Assembly (NCBI RefSeq): GCF_004564235.1
Contig: NZ_SOMN01000005.1
Coordinates: 62,001-126,000 of the forward strand
Length of the DNA stretch: 64,000 nucleotides
From: Cohnella luojiensis
Lineage (GTDB): Bacteria > Bacillota > Bacilli > Paenibacillales > Paenibacillaceae
Direction: 5' to 3'
The notes beneath the pieces are model-generated. The model saw only the letters and a program-made list of their open reading frames with translations. It was not told where the DNA came from and ran no database searches. This document shows, piece by piece, positions 31,987 through 41,204 of this stretch (within the stretch, counting starts at the first letter, position 1; every line of letters starts with the position of its first letter). Position numbers and translations under genes: made by a program.

Positions 31987-34900
31987 GTGCAAAGTGGTTT
32001 GGTAAATCAGAAAATAAGCGATTTGTTACTTAAAAACAAAATAAAATCAAATATATTACGGAAATCTACTAGTTATAAAGTGACTTCCATAACAAATCTA
32101 AAGTATGATTTTACCAATGAGGCCTTTTATGCAGTGGACTCAAATAACCCAATTGAAATTTCTTTAGATCTTGCAACGGAATCAACATTTGTTAAATTTT
32201 GTTACCACATCACAAGTAGTGCAAATAATGAAGATATTAACTTAAAGAGCGGAAACGAATCCTTTTTATTGAAATTTGAGCATAGCAATTCAGCGTTTTT
32301 CTATAAGTTACGCAATAAATCAAAGTCTATTCTAATTATTTTGAAACCAAAAGATGGTTTCCAAATTCATCAACTTGAGTTTATCCATATTAGTAAACTG
32401 GAATATCAAATTCAGAAAGCAAAACAATATTATAAAAAAATTAAGCGAATTAGTAAAAACCAACCGCTGTTGGTGCGGAAATTCTTCAAAGAAATTAGGC
32501 AGTATGGAATAAAGAATACTCTGCTAAAAACGAGAGAAAAAATCAGGCATTTCGACGATAGAACGAATAATATTACAATTCTAAGATCTGTGCAGGATTC
32601 AATTGATAAGGATGCGATATTAGTAATATCACACGATGCTCAACCTGTTGGGGCACCTATGCTTGCTTTAAATATCGTAAAAACTCTAACGCAGGATTTT
32701 AATAAAAAAGTATACGTAATCCTTATGAAAAGCGGTGTTCTTGAAAGCGAATTTAGTAGATTTGCTATGGCTTGCTACTGCTTAAACCAGAGTTCTATGA
32801 CATATTTGGAAAATGAAGATAATGTAATGGATTTACTCCATGAGCTGCGCAATCGAGGCGTAAATAAAGCAATCTCTAATACGGTTGTATCAGGTGCACT
32901 AGCAGAGGGCTTAAAGAAAACAAATATTAAAAACATCACATTAATTCATGAACTTCCCACAACAATAAAAGCTTATGATTTTATTAAAAATGCAGAAAAT
33001 ATAATTGAATATGCTAACAAGATCGTTTTTCCTAATACTTTTGTAAGAGAAAAGTTTATTGAACAGTTCGAATGCCCAGATATAAAGTTGGTTACTCAGT
33101 CACAGGGCATATATAGTAAATCTTTAACTAGCTTTTCTAAATCGGAGCTTAAAGGAAACCTCTTAAATGAAATGGGGCTGTCCGAAGACTCAAATATAAT
33201 TTTGGGTTGCGGTTACGCAGATATGCGTAAAGGTGTGGATAAGTTTTTAGAGGTAGCGGATATATTTTGTAATCAAAAGAATTTGAAGAATTATCACTTT
33301 ATTTGGATTGGACATGGCGATCCCATAATGATTCAGTGGTTAGTCCATGATGCACAGAAATTAGGAATCTCAGATAATTTCCATTTAATCGGATATAATG
33401 AGAGCCCTCAGATTTATTTTGCGGCAGCCGATTTTTTCTTGCTAACATCCAGAGAAGATCCTTTCCCTACTGTTGTACTTGACGCTATGAGTCACTACAC
33501 TCCTGTCTTAGCCTTTCAAGATACGGGTGGTGTTCCAGAACTACTTAATAATATTGGTGTCAGCAGTATTCCATACCTTAATGTTAATCATATGGCAGAT
33601 GAGATTTTACGTTACTTAAATAATCCATCATTATATAAAAAGGTTATAAATGAGGGCAAGAAGTTAATAGATGCCTCCTATAACCATGTAAAATATGTTG
33701 AATCTTTGCTGGCATTACATGGAGATGACTTAACTCTATATAAAGAAGAAAAAGAAGTGTTAAGAAAGAGACCATTTAAAGTATCGGTAATTGTCCCTAA
33801 TTATAATTATGAAAAATACTTAAAAGAGAGAATTGTAAGTATTATTAATCAAACCTATGAACCTTTCGAAATTATATTGTTAGATGATAACTCTACGGAT
33901 AACAGCGTGAAGTTAGCTGATGAAATTTTATCTAAGACTCACATTCCTTACAAAATAATCAGCAATCAACAAAATAACGGATGTTTCAAACAATGGATTA
34001 AAGGTATAAATGCCGCACAAGGTGATTATGTTTGGATAGCTGAAGCTGATGATTTTTGTGAGTATAACTTCTTAGAAAAAACGATTACTTATTTTCGTGA
34101 TGAGAGCGTAAATTTAGCTTACGCTCAATCTGAGATCGTTAACGAATATTCACATAAAGTAGGATTCTCATACAATGAATATACTAAAGACTTAAGCGAA
34201 CATAAATGGTTAGAATCATACATTAATAAAGGACAAGATGAAATTGTTGATGGTTTGGGAATTAAAAATACAATTCCTAATGCCAGTGCCGTGGTGTTTA
34301 GGAAATCAGCTTTAAGTGGTATTGAAGATCAATTAAATCAGTATCAAATTTGTGGTGATTGGTTCGCATACGTATATGTATTAAAAGAAGGGAAAATTGG
34401 ATTTAATCCTAATGTTCTAAATTTTCATAGAAGACACACTCAAAGTATAATTAGCAGCAAAGAACAATCTCCTGATCTGTACTCTGAACTCATTGATATA
34501 AAAATGTTTATTTCGAACACATTTCAAATCCCTTTCCATATGAGAGAAAAGTTTTTGAAGCAAATCGAACTTGAGTATGAGAGGCTAGGTTGTAAGGGGT
34601 TTGAATCAAAAAATATATTATATAATCCTTTACTAGCTAAGAAATTTGCTAATCTGGTACAGTCAGTCGTTACTAAAAGTAGCGAGATAAATTATCTTGA
34701 AAGTAATAAAAACATTATATTTGTTGCTCCAGATTTTGAAGTTGGTGGCGGACAAATGCTCGTGGTTCGGCTGGCTAACTTCTTCTCGAACTATCAAAAC
34801 GTATACATCTATAATGCTAGGCCTTGGCAAACAGATCGGCAGCTGATCAGTATGATTTCAAATAAAGTAAAGATTCTTATAAGTACTGGATCTCCTGTTG

Positions 34901-35808
34901 AACTTGCTGGATATATAGCGCAATATGATATTGATGTCGTTAACTCTCACATATGGTGGTCAGACAAAATTACGTATAAGGCTGTTTGTGATAATCCAAA
35001 GGTTCGTTGGGTTATCTCCATGCATGGTTGTTACGAAGCAATGCTAGATCAAACAGACATTGATGTTGAATTTAACAATTTAGTTAATCCTATGTTTGAA
35101 AGATCTAATCATATTGTCTATGCTGCGAGCAAGAACAAAAGAATTTTCGAGGAAAAAGTTAGAAATATTGAACCTGAGAAATTTCATCAAATTTACTATG
35201 GCTATGAAAAACAACTAATTTCGACTAAGAGAACACCAGATATTGGAATTAAGAATGGGGACTTTATCTTCGGATTAGTATCAAGGGCAATTAAAGAGAA
35301 GGGTTGGGAAGAAAGTATCCAAGCATGCATGACGCTGTATGAAAGACATCCCAATATTCATCTTATTCTTGTAGGAAAAAGCACATACTCTCTTGCGTTG
35401 AAAGAAAAATATAAAGCTGTTCCATACATTCATTTTGTAACTGAATTTACTGAACCCTCTGAATGGATTGGCTGGGTAAAAGCTTTTGATGTAGGTATTT
35501 TACCAAGCTATTACGTTTCGGAAAGTCTACCTAATACAATTATTGAATACCTTGCCTATAATAAGCCTGTTATTGCAACAAACATTGGTGATATAAAGAA
35601 CATGATAACGAATTCTGAAAATGATAATGCAGGTATATTAATCGAATTAAATAGTGATAGGGTAGTAGATACTAACGTCCTCCATGATGCAATGGAGACA
35701 ATGATAAGCAATAAAGTTGAGTTCAAACAATATAAGAAAAATACACAGTTATTGTTTAAGCAGTTTGACATGGAAGTTTTCGCGAAAAAATACTTTGAAT
35801 TATTTTGA
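31987..35808 (+). CDS. Three-domain glycosyltransferase (GT4-GT2-GT4)
   Basis: The 1273-residue protein contains, after an N-terminal beta-rich section (about 25-120), a GT4 domain (about 210-575; ISHDAQPVGAPMLAL, CGYADMRKGVDKF, SREDPFPTVVLDAM with the catalytic E-x7-E replaced by E-D-P-F-P-T-V-V-L-D), a GT2 domain (about 595-880; VSVIVPNYNYEKYL, LLDDNSTDNS, WIAEADDFCEY) and a second GT4 domain (about 905-1273; FVAPDFEVGGGQMLVVRLA, RAIKEKGWEE, ESLPNTIIEYLAYNKPVIATNIGD). It probably forms several linkages of the repeat unit, as the multidomain WsaE does in Geobacillus. GTG 31987 is seven bases after AGGGTGA; GTG 31978 overlaps it. Sugar donors are unknown. Confidence 0.88.
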   Translation: MQSGLVNQKISDLLLKNKIKSNILRKSTSYKVTSITNLKYDFTNEAFYAVDSNNPIEISLDLATESTFVKFCYHITSSANNEDINLKSGNESFLLKFEHSNSAFFYKLRNKSKSILIILKPKDGFQIHQLEFIHISKLEYQIQKAKQYYKKIKRISKNQPLLVRKFFKEIRQYGIKNTLLKTREKIRHFDDRTNNITILRSVQDSIDKDAILVISHDAQPVGAPMLALNIVKTLTQDFNKKVYVILMKSGVLESEFSRFAMACYCLNQSSMTYLENEDNVMDLLHELRNRGVNKAISNTVVSGALAEGLKKTNIKNITLIHELPTTIKAYDFIKNAENIIEYANKIVFPNTFVREKFIEQFECPDIKLVTQSQGIYSKSLTSFSKSELKGNLLNEMGLSEDSNIILGCGYADMRKGVDKFLEVADIFCNQKNLKNYHFIWIGHGDPIMIQWLVHDAQKLGISDNFHLIGYNESPQIYFAAADFFLLTSREDPFPTVVLDAMSHYTPVLAFQDTGGVPELLNNIGVSSIPYLNVNHMADEILRYLNNPSLYKKVINEGKKLIDASYNHVKYVESLLALHGDDLTLYKEEKEVLRKRPFKVSVIVPNYNYEKYLKERIVSIINQTYEPFEIILLDDNSTDNSVKLADEILSKTHIPYKIISNQQNNGCFKQWIKGINAAQGDYVWIAEADDFCEYNFLEKTITYFRDESVNLAYAQSEIVNEYSHKVGFSYNEYTKDLSEHKWLESYINKGQDEIVDGLGIKNTIPNASAVVFRKSALSGIEDQLNQYQICGDWFAYVYVLKEGKIGFNPNVLNFHRRHTQSIISSKEQSPDLYSELIDIKMFISNTFQIPFHMREKFLKQIELEYERLGCKGFESKNILYNPLLAKKFANLVQSVVTKSSEINYLESNKNIIFVAPDFEVGGGQMLVVRLANFFSNYQNVYIYNARPWQTDRQLISMISNKVKILISTGSPVELAGYIAQYDIDVVNSHIWWSDKITYKAVCDNPKVRWVISMHGCYEAMLDQTDIDVEFNNLVNPMFERSNHIVYAASKNKRIFEEKVRNIEPEKFHQIYYGYEKQLISTKRTPDIGIKNGDFIFGLVSRAIKEKGWEESIQACMTLYERHPNIHLILVGKSTYSLALKEKYKAVPYIHFVTEFTEPSEWIGWVKAFDVGILPSYYVSESLPNTIIEYLAYNKPVIATNIGDIKNMITNSENDNAGILIELNSDRVVDTNVLHDAMETMISNKVEFKQYKKNTQLLFKQFDMEVFAKKYFELF

Positions 35809-35826
35809 TTATTGGAGGTTTTGTAG

Positions 35827-36747
35827 GTGAAGAATGTATTTTTATTAGGTGGGGGAGGGTTTATTGGAACCAATCTAGCCAGATTCCTATTGGAAAATGA
35901 GTTGAATGTTACAGTATATGGACGAGGAAATTCAAAAGTGTTTGATGGGATTCATTATATACAGGGGGAGCTCTCTCAACAAAAAGATTTTGAAGTGCTC
36001 TTAATGGGGCAAGATGCCGTAATTCACTTGATTAGTACGGTCTCCCCAGCATCATCCATGTCAGATTTCTTAGCGCCGTACCAAGTAGATGTCATTAAAA
36101 CAATAGAGATATTAGAAGCTTGCAGAAAATTAGATATTAAAAAAGTCATATTTATTTCTTCAGGCGGTACAGTCTACGGTACAAGTAAAGAAACAAAGTT
36201 AATTGAAGAATCCAATACAAATCCAATTAATAATTATGGTATAGCAAAGTTGACAATTGAAAAAATTTGTTTAATGTACAACGAAGTATATGGAATGGAG
36301 AATGTAATATTAAGAGTTGCTAATCCATATGGCGTGGGGCAAGATCCTGCTAAAAAAGTAGGTGCAATATCAGTGTTTTATTCAAATATTATTAATAAAG
36401 TCCCTATTTCGATTTATGGAGATGGAGAGACTACACGTGACTATGTTGAAATATCGGATGTAATCAGAGCAATCTATCAGGCACTTTATTACAAGGTGAA
36501 AAAGGATTGTGTACCAGTATTTAACATTGCTACAGGAGTTGGCACGTCCTTGAATGAAATAATTAATGAAATTCAATCGGTTTTGGGTGAAAGAGCTATA
36601 ATTAACTACATTGGTGAAAGATCAATTGATGTTTCACATAACGTGCTTGACATTACAAAGGCTCAAAGAGAATTAGGATATGAAGTGTATTATAATTTTG
36701 CAAATGGGCTTAGAAAATTCATTGATTCAAGTATTGGTGTTACATGA
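35827..36747 (+). CDS. NAD-dependent epimerase/dehydratase (extended SDR)
   Basis: The 306-residue product starts VFLLGGGGFIGTNLARFLL (NAD-binding GxxGxxG) and has FISSGGTVYGTSK (catalytic Ser/Thr) and NNYGIAKLTIEK (YxxxK), the SDR triad, followed by RVANPYGVGQDP and YGDGETTRDYVEISDV. This fits UDP-glucose 4-epimerase-like enzymes or related nucleotide-sugar epimerases. Its product would be a donor for the adjacent glycosyltransferases; galactose for the WbaP-like initiator is possible. GTG 35827 has GGAGG eight bases upstream. The ATGA overlap with the next GT2 gene shows coupled translation. Confidence 0.85.
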   Translation: MKNVFLLGGGGFIGTNLARFLLENELNVTVYGRGNSKVFDGIHYIQGELSQQKDFEVLLMGQDAVIHLISTVSPASSMSDFLAPYQVDVIKTIEILEACRKLDIKKVIFISSGGTVYGTSKETKLIEESNTNPINNYGIAKLTIEKICLMYNEVYGMENVILRVANPYGVGQDPAKKVGAISVFYSNIINKVPISIYGDGETTRDYVEISDVIRAIYQALYYKVKKDCVPVFNIATGVGTSLNEIINEIQSVLGERAIINYIGERSIDVSHNVLDITKAQRELGYEVYYNFANGLRKFIDSSIGVT

Positions 36748-37745
36748 TTGAAACTACAGTTATCATTCCTAATTATAATGGAGAAGCATTTCTTAAAGAA
36801 TGTCTTGATTCTTTGGCAATTCAGATATATAAAGATTTTGAAGTGATTATAGTAGATAATGCATCCTCAGATAATAGCTTGAGCATTATTGAGAACTTTA
36901 AATTATGCTTTAAAATGCCAGTCACGATAATATGTAACGAAACCAATTTAGGATTTTGTAAAGCAGTTAATGATGGAATTCGTCGAGCTACTGGAGAGTA
37001 TGTAGTATTATTGAATTCAGATACAGTCGCTACTCCAAGTTGGTTGCAACAGTTGGTAAAGTTAATTAAATCCGACGAGAATATATTTTCGTGTGCAAGT
37101 AAAATGATTCAATATCATGATAAAAGTAAAATTGATGATGCTGGTGATTTTTATAGCTTAGTTGGTTGGGCATTCCAGGAGGGACACGGTAAATCGATAG
37201 ACAAATTCAATAAAAACAGAAAAATATTTAGCAGTTGTGCAGGTGCAGCAGTTTATCGTAAAAGCATTCTCGAAATTATCGGATATTTCGATGAGACTTT
37301 CTTTGCTTACTTAGAGGATGTAGATATCGGATATAGGGCTACTATTGAGGGATACAAAAATATGTATTGTTCTACAGCCTTGATATATCATATCGGGAGT
37401 GCAAGCACAGGAGGTGGATATAGTAACTTCAAAGTCAAACAGTCAGCACAGAATAATATTCTCCTAATTTATAAGAATATGCCGTTATTGCAGATCTTGA
37501 TTAATTCCCCATATTTATTAATTGGTGTAAGCATTAAATATTTATACTTTTTGCGAAAAGGGTACCGTGCCGCTTATGTTGAGGGGCTTTTATCAGGGTT
37601 TAGAAAAATAAAATCGGTGCAAAAAGTCAAATTTAATAAAAAAAACCTTCCTAACTATTTGTTGATTGAAATATTGTTGGCAATTTATACTGTGAAGTAT
37701 TCTGCTGAAAAAAGTTGTATGAAGCTTAAGAAACTATTTAATTAA
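36744..37745 (+). CDS. GT2 family glycosyltransferase (rhamnosyltransferase-like)
   Basis: The 333-residue enzyme begins ETTVIIPNYNGEAFLKECLDSL with EVIIVDNASSDNSLSIIE and NLGFCKAVNDGIRRATGEYVVLLNSDTVATP (DxD as NSD), then FAYLEDVDIGYRATIEGYKNMYC (ED acid pair), the pattern of the WbbL/RfbN-type rhamnosyltransferases. The C-terminal 90 residues are hydrophobic and basic and may bind the membrane. It overlaps the epimerase stop by four bases. It is the last gene of the AT-rich core; a 251-base gap without genes follows before rmlA. Confidence 0.87.
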   Translation: MIETTVIIPNYNGEAFLKECLDSLAIQIYKDFEVIIVDNASSDNSLSIIENFKLCFKMPVTIICNETNLGFCKAVNDGIRRATGEYVVLLNSDTVATPSWLQQLVKLIKSDENIFSCASKMIQYHDKSKIDDAGDFYSLVGWAFQEGHGKSIDKFNKNRKIFSSCAGAAVYRKSILEIIGYFDETFFAYLEDVDIGYRATIEGYKNMYCSTALIYHIGSASTGGGYSNFKVKQSAQNNILLIYKNMPLLQILINSPYLLIGVSIKYLYFLRKGYRAAYVEGLLSGFRKIKSVQKVKFNKKNLPNYLLIEILLAIYTVKYSAEKSCMKLKKLFN

Positions 37746-37996
37746 TAGTCATATGGATTAAAACAAGGCAATCCACGATTTAGTGAGGTATTTGATACCT
37801 ATAAGTTCTTGCATTTATCATATATTGTTCCGAAAAAAGAATCCAAAGTAATTGAAAATTCTGTAAGTCGTGCTTACCCACTATAAAAGATTCCAAAGAA
37901 AATAAGCCCATTACGAGGGGATATCCTAATACTTAAAATCCAAAAGAATCTATTTCTCGGAAAATACAATCCTAGCAAATAATAAGGAGTGTCCAC

Positions 37997-38740
37997 ATGA
38001 AAGGCATTATTCTAGCCGGAGGAACCGGATCGCGTTTGTTCCCGTTAACCAAAGTAACCAACAAGCACTTGCTGCCCGTAGGCAAATACCCAATGATCTT
38101 CCACTCGGTAGCTAAATTGAAAGAAGCAAGCATTACGGACATCTTAATCGTCACAGGTAAAGACCACATGGGAGATGTCGTCAATCTGCTCGGAAGCGGG
38201 CGCGAGATGGGCGTTACGTTTACATACAAAGTACAGGACGAGGCTGGAGGTATTGCGCAAGCTTTGGGATTAGCCGAGCATTTTGTTGGGAACGATTCTA
38301 TGGTTGTCATCTTGGGTGATAATGTTTTCTCCGATAGCATTGCTCTCTATGTGGAGAGCTTCTCTCAACAAGGCCAAGGGGCTAAGATCCTTATTCAAGA
38401 AGTACCCGATCCGAAGAGATACGGAGTGCCTGAACTTCGAGGTGACCAAATCGTATCTATTGAGGAGAAACCTAGTCATCCGAAGAGTCACTATGCGGTT
38501 ACTGGCATATACATGTTTGATGACAATGTGTTTGAAATCATTAAGACATTGAAGCCATCTGGACGTGGAGAGTTAGAAATAACGGATGTAAACAATGCGT
38601 ATATCGCTGCTGGACAGTTAAAGTATGACATTCTGCAAGGCTGGTGGACGGACGCGGGGACACACGCCTCGCTTACTCATGCGAACGAGCTGGCGAAAGA
38701 CCTGATTTTCGGGGAAGATTTCGGCAAATTGAAACTGTAA
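37997..38740 (+). CDS. rmlA: Glucose-1-phosphate thymidylyltransferase (short form)
   Basis: The 247-residue product opens MKGIILAGGTGSRLFPLTKVTNKHLLPVGKYPMI (nucleotide-binding GGxGxRLxPxT and the K of K(H/Q)LLP) and includes VILGDNVFSD (metal-binding Asp) and EEKPSHPKSHYAVTGIYMFD. It converts dTTP and glucose-1-phosphate to dTDP-glucose, the first dTDP-rhamnose step. It lacks the C-terminal allosteric helices of 290-residue RmlA proteins and has the length of B. subtilis SpsI. ATG 37997 follows AAGGAG. Base composition here returns to near the genome norm. Confidence 0.95.
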   Translation: MKGIILAGGTGSRLFPLTKVTNKHLLPVGKYPMIFHSVAKLKEASITDILIVTGKDHMGDVVNLLGSGREMGVTFTYKVQDEAGGIAQALGLAEHFVGNDSMVVILGDNVFSDSIALYVESFSQQGQGAKILIQEVPDPKRYGVPELRGDQIVSIEEKPSHPKSHYAVTGIYMFDDNVFEIIKTLKPSGRGELEITDVNNAYIAAGQLKYDILQGWWTDAGTHASLTHANELAKDLIFGEDFGKLKL

Positions 38741-38761
38741 CATGTAGATAGGAGTAATAAA

Positions 38762-39319
38762 ATGAAGGTTACGACTACTAAATTACCAGGTGTGATATTA
38801 ATTGACTCAACAGTATTCGGGGATCATCGAGGGTTTTTCATGGAATCTTATAGTTCTCGTCAGTTCTCTGAGCATGGCATTGAATGTGTATTTATACAGG
38901 ACAACCATTCCTTGTCTGCGGAAGCGGGAGTTCTAAGAGGGCTTCATTATCAGTTGAATCCGAAGGCTCAATCCAAGCTAGTGCGGGTAGCTGCAGGTGC
39001 TATTTACGATGTTGTAGTCGATATCAGGCAGGGATCACCTACGTTCGGACAGTGGGAAGGGTTTATTCTATCTTCCTCAAACAAGCGCCAATTGTTCGTG
39101 CCGCAGGGGTTTGCTCACGGCTTCTGCACATTAGTTCCGCAAACAGAAGTGCTGTATAAAGTAGATGAATTCTATTCGCCGGATAAAGATCGAGGAATAG
39201 CTTGGAATGACCCCGTACTCGGCATTGATTGGCCATTACTTCAACCTATTCTCTCTGACAAAGATTCCAAACTTCCGTTACTAGCCGATGCGGAAATCAA
39301 TTTCGTATATAAAGGGTGA
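38762..39319 (+). CDS. rmlC: dTDP-4-dehydrorhamnose 3,5-epimerase
   Basis: The 185-residue cupin has VFGDHRGFFMESYS, GVLRGLHYQLNPKAQSKLVRV (catalytic His in RGLHYQ) and FVPQGFAHGFCTLVPQTEVLYKV with the Asp/Tyr partners, as in RmlC. It epimerises C3 and C5 of dTDP-4-keto-6-deoxyglucose. It lies 21 bases after rmlA and its stop lies just before the rmlB ribosome-binding site, so the genes form a single operon. Confidence 0.95.
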   Translation: MKVTTTKLPGVILIDSTVFGDHRGFFMESYSSRQFSEHGIECVFIQDNHSLSAEAGVLRGLHYQLNPKAQSKLVRVAAGAIYDVVVDIRQGSPTFGQWEGFILSSSNKRQLFVPQGFAHGFCTLVPQTEVLYKVDEFYSPDKDRGIAWNDPVLGIDWPLLQPILSDKDSKLPLLADAEINFVYKG

Positions 39320-39326
39320 AAATAGA

Positions 39327-40343
39327 ATGAAACTACTCGTTACGGGCGGTGCCGGCTTCATAGGCAGCAACTTTGTGCATTATATTCTTAAGGAACATCC
39401 CCAGGATCAGATTATTAACATAGATTCTCTTACGTATGCGGGTAACTTGGAGAACCTGAGTACGGTGGACTCGAATCCAAACTACAAATTCGTTAAAGTT
39501 GATATTACGGACCGTATGGCTCTGGAACCGCTATTCCAAGAAGGAATAGACGTAGTCGTAAACTTTGCGGCAGAGTCTCATGTGGATAGAAGTATCTTAG
39601 AACCAGATGTCTTCGTTCGCACAAATATCATGGGTACGCAGACTTTACTGGATCTGACCAAACAGTACAATGTGGCTAAGTATGTTCAAGTATCCACCGA
39701 TGAGGTGTATGGTACATTGGGGGACACTGGTCTCTTCACGGAAGAAACTCCTTTGCAGCCGAATAGCCCCTATTCCGCTAGCAAAGCTGGTGCGGACTTG
39801 CTTGTGCGTGCTTACCATGAGACTTTCGGCCTCGACATAAATATTACCAGATGCTCTAACAATTATGGACCTTATCAGTTTCCTGAGAAACTAATTCCGC
39901 TCATGATCCAGAATGCCTTATCCGACAAGCAACTTCCTGTATACGGCGATGGTCTGAATATCAGGGATTGGCTATATGTCGATGATCATTGCAGTGCGAT
40001 CGATCTTGTCGTTAGAAAAGGCCGTCCAGGTGAAGCGTATAATATCGGAGGCAACAACGAGCGTAACAATATCCAAGTTGTAAAAACGATCCTTAATGAG
40101 CTGAATAAACCCGAGTCGCTAATCACCTATGTTCAGGATCGTCTAGGTCATGATCGTCGATATGCAATCGATGCTACAAAAATCCGAAATGAATTGGGTT
40201 GGAACCCAAAGCACAATTATGAATCCGGAATTCGAGAAACGATTCGCTGGTACTTGAACAACCTGGAGTGGATGGAACAAGTCCGTTCTGGAGCCTATCA
40301 ACAATATTATGAAACACAGTATGGGGAACGGTTGGGAGGGTAA
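39327..40343 (+). CDS. rmlB: dTDP-glucose 4,6-dehydratase
   Basis: The 338-residue SDR enzyme has VTGGAGFIGSNFVHYIL, NFAAESHVDRSI, VSTDEVYGTLG (Thr-Asp-Glu catalytic trio), YSASKAGADLLVRAY (YxxxK) and RCSNNYGPYQFPEKLIPLMI, all diagnostic. It converts dTDP-glucose to dTDP-4-keto-6-deoxyglucose. ATG 39327 after AAAGGGTGA is preferred; the earlier in-frame ATT/ATG region at 39288 overlaps rmlC and adds residues not seen in the family. Confidence 0.96.
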   Translation: MKLLVTGGAGFIGSNFVHYILKEHPQDQIINIDSLTYAGNLENLSTVDSNPNYKFVKVDITDRMALEPLFQEGIDVVVNFAAESHVDRSILEPDVFVRTNIMGTQTLLDLTKQYNVAKYVQVSTDEVYGTLGDTGLFTEETPLQPNSPYSASKAGADLLVRAYHETFGLDINITRCSNNYGPYQFPEKLIPLMIQNALSDKQLPVYGDGLNIRDWLYVDDHCSAIDLVVRKGRPGEAYNIGGNNERNNIQVVKTILNELNKPESLITYVQDRLGHDRRYAIDATKIRNELGWNPKHNYESGIRETIRWYLNNLEWMEQVRSGAYQQYYETQYGERLGG

Positions 40344-40346
40344 CAG

Positions 40347-41204
40347 ATGTTCGAGGGTAAGATTACTTTGTTAGTAACCGGAGCTAACGGTCAACTAGGG
40401 CAAGAGTTGGTCAGACTTGGTAATGACAGTGTAAATATAATCGGTTATGGCCGGGAGCATCTTGATTTTACAAGCTTGTCCCAGTGCCGCGAAACGGTTG
40501 CTGCGGTGCGTCCGGACGCCATTATCCATACAGGTGCATACACTGCCGTTGATAAAGCAGAGTCTGACTCAGACGAAGCTTATCGCGTGAACGCGATCGG
40601 AACCCGCAATCTTACCCTTGCAGCTAACGAGATTGGTGCTAAGCTTTGTTACCTAAGCACTGACTATGTGTTCGACGGAACGGCGTCACAGCCTTACAAC
40701 GAATACGACAATACGAATCCTCAATCCGTCTACGGTAAATCCAAACGGGCAGGAGAAGTACTTCTCCAGTCGATTGGTCATCGTTATTTTATCGTGAGAA
40801 CGTCATGGGTATACGGTAATTACGGCAATAATTTTGTGAAAACTATGATGAAACTTGCGACTGAGCGGGATTCTATATCCGTTGTTCATGATCAAGTCGG
40901 CTCTCCTACATATACTTACGATTTGGGCCGTTTTCTCATCGAGCTAGTACAGACGGAGGCTTACGGTATCTATCACGCTTCAAATACGGGAACCTGCACT
41001 TGGTACGAGTTTGCTCAAGCGATATTCCAAGAGAGCGGGTTATCCATGCAAGTAGAGCCGTGCACGACCGAGCAATTTCCACGTCCAGCTCCACGACCAG
41101 CCTATTCGGTGCTGGATCATTCAGCTATTCGCCAGAATGGATTGCAGGATCTAAGGCCATGGCGTGAAGGATTAAGAGCCTTCTTGAAGGAAATGAGTAT
41201 ATGA
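40347..41204 (+). CDS. rmlD: dTDP-4-dehydrorhamnose reductase
   Basis: The 285-residue reductase begins ITLLVTGANGQLGQELVRL and has LCYLSTDYVFDGT, PQSVYGKSKRAGEVLL (YxxxK) and VRTSWVYGNYGNNFVKTM, typical of RmlD. It makes dTDP-L-rhamnose with NAD(P)H. It starts three bases after rmlB and overlaps the following glycosyltransferase by four bases, tying rhamnose synthesis to its use. Confidence 0.96.
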   Translation: MFEGKITLLVTGANGQLGQELVRLGNDSVNIIGYGREHLDFTSLSQCRETVAAVRPDAIIHTGAYTAVDKAESDSDEAYRVNAIGTRNLTLAANEIGAKLCYLSTDYVFDGTASQPYNEYDNTNPQSVYGKSKRAGEVLLQSIGHRYFIVRTSWVYGNYGNNFVKTMMKLATERDSISVVHDQVGSPTYTYDLGRFLIELVQTEAYGIYHASNTGTCTWYEFAQAIFQESGLSMQVEPCTTEQFPRPAPRPAYSVLDHSAIRQNGLQDLRPWREGLRAFLKEMSI

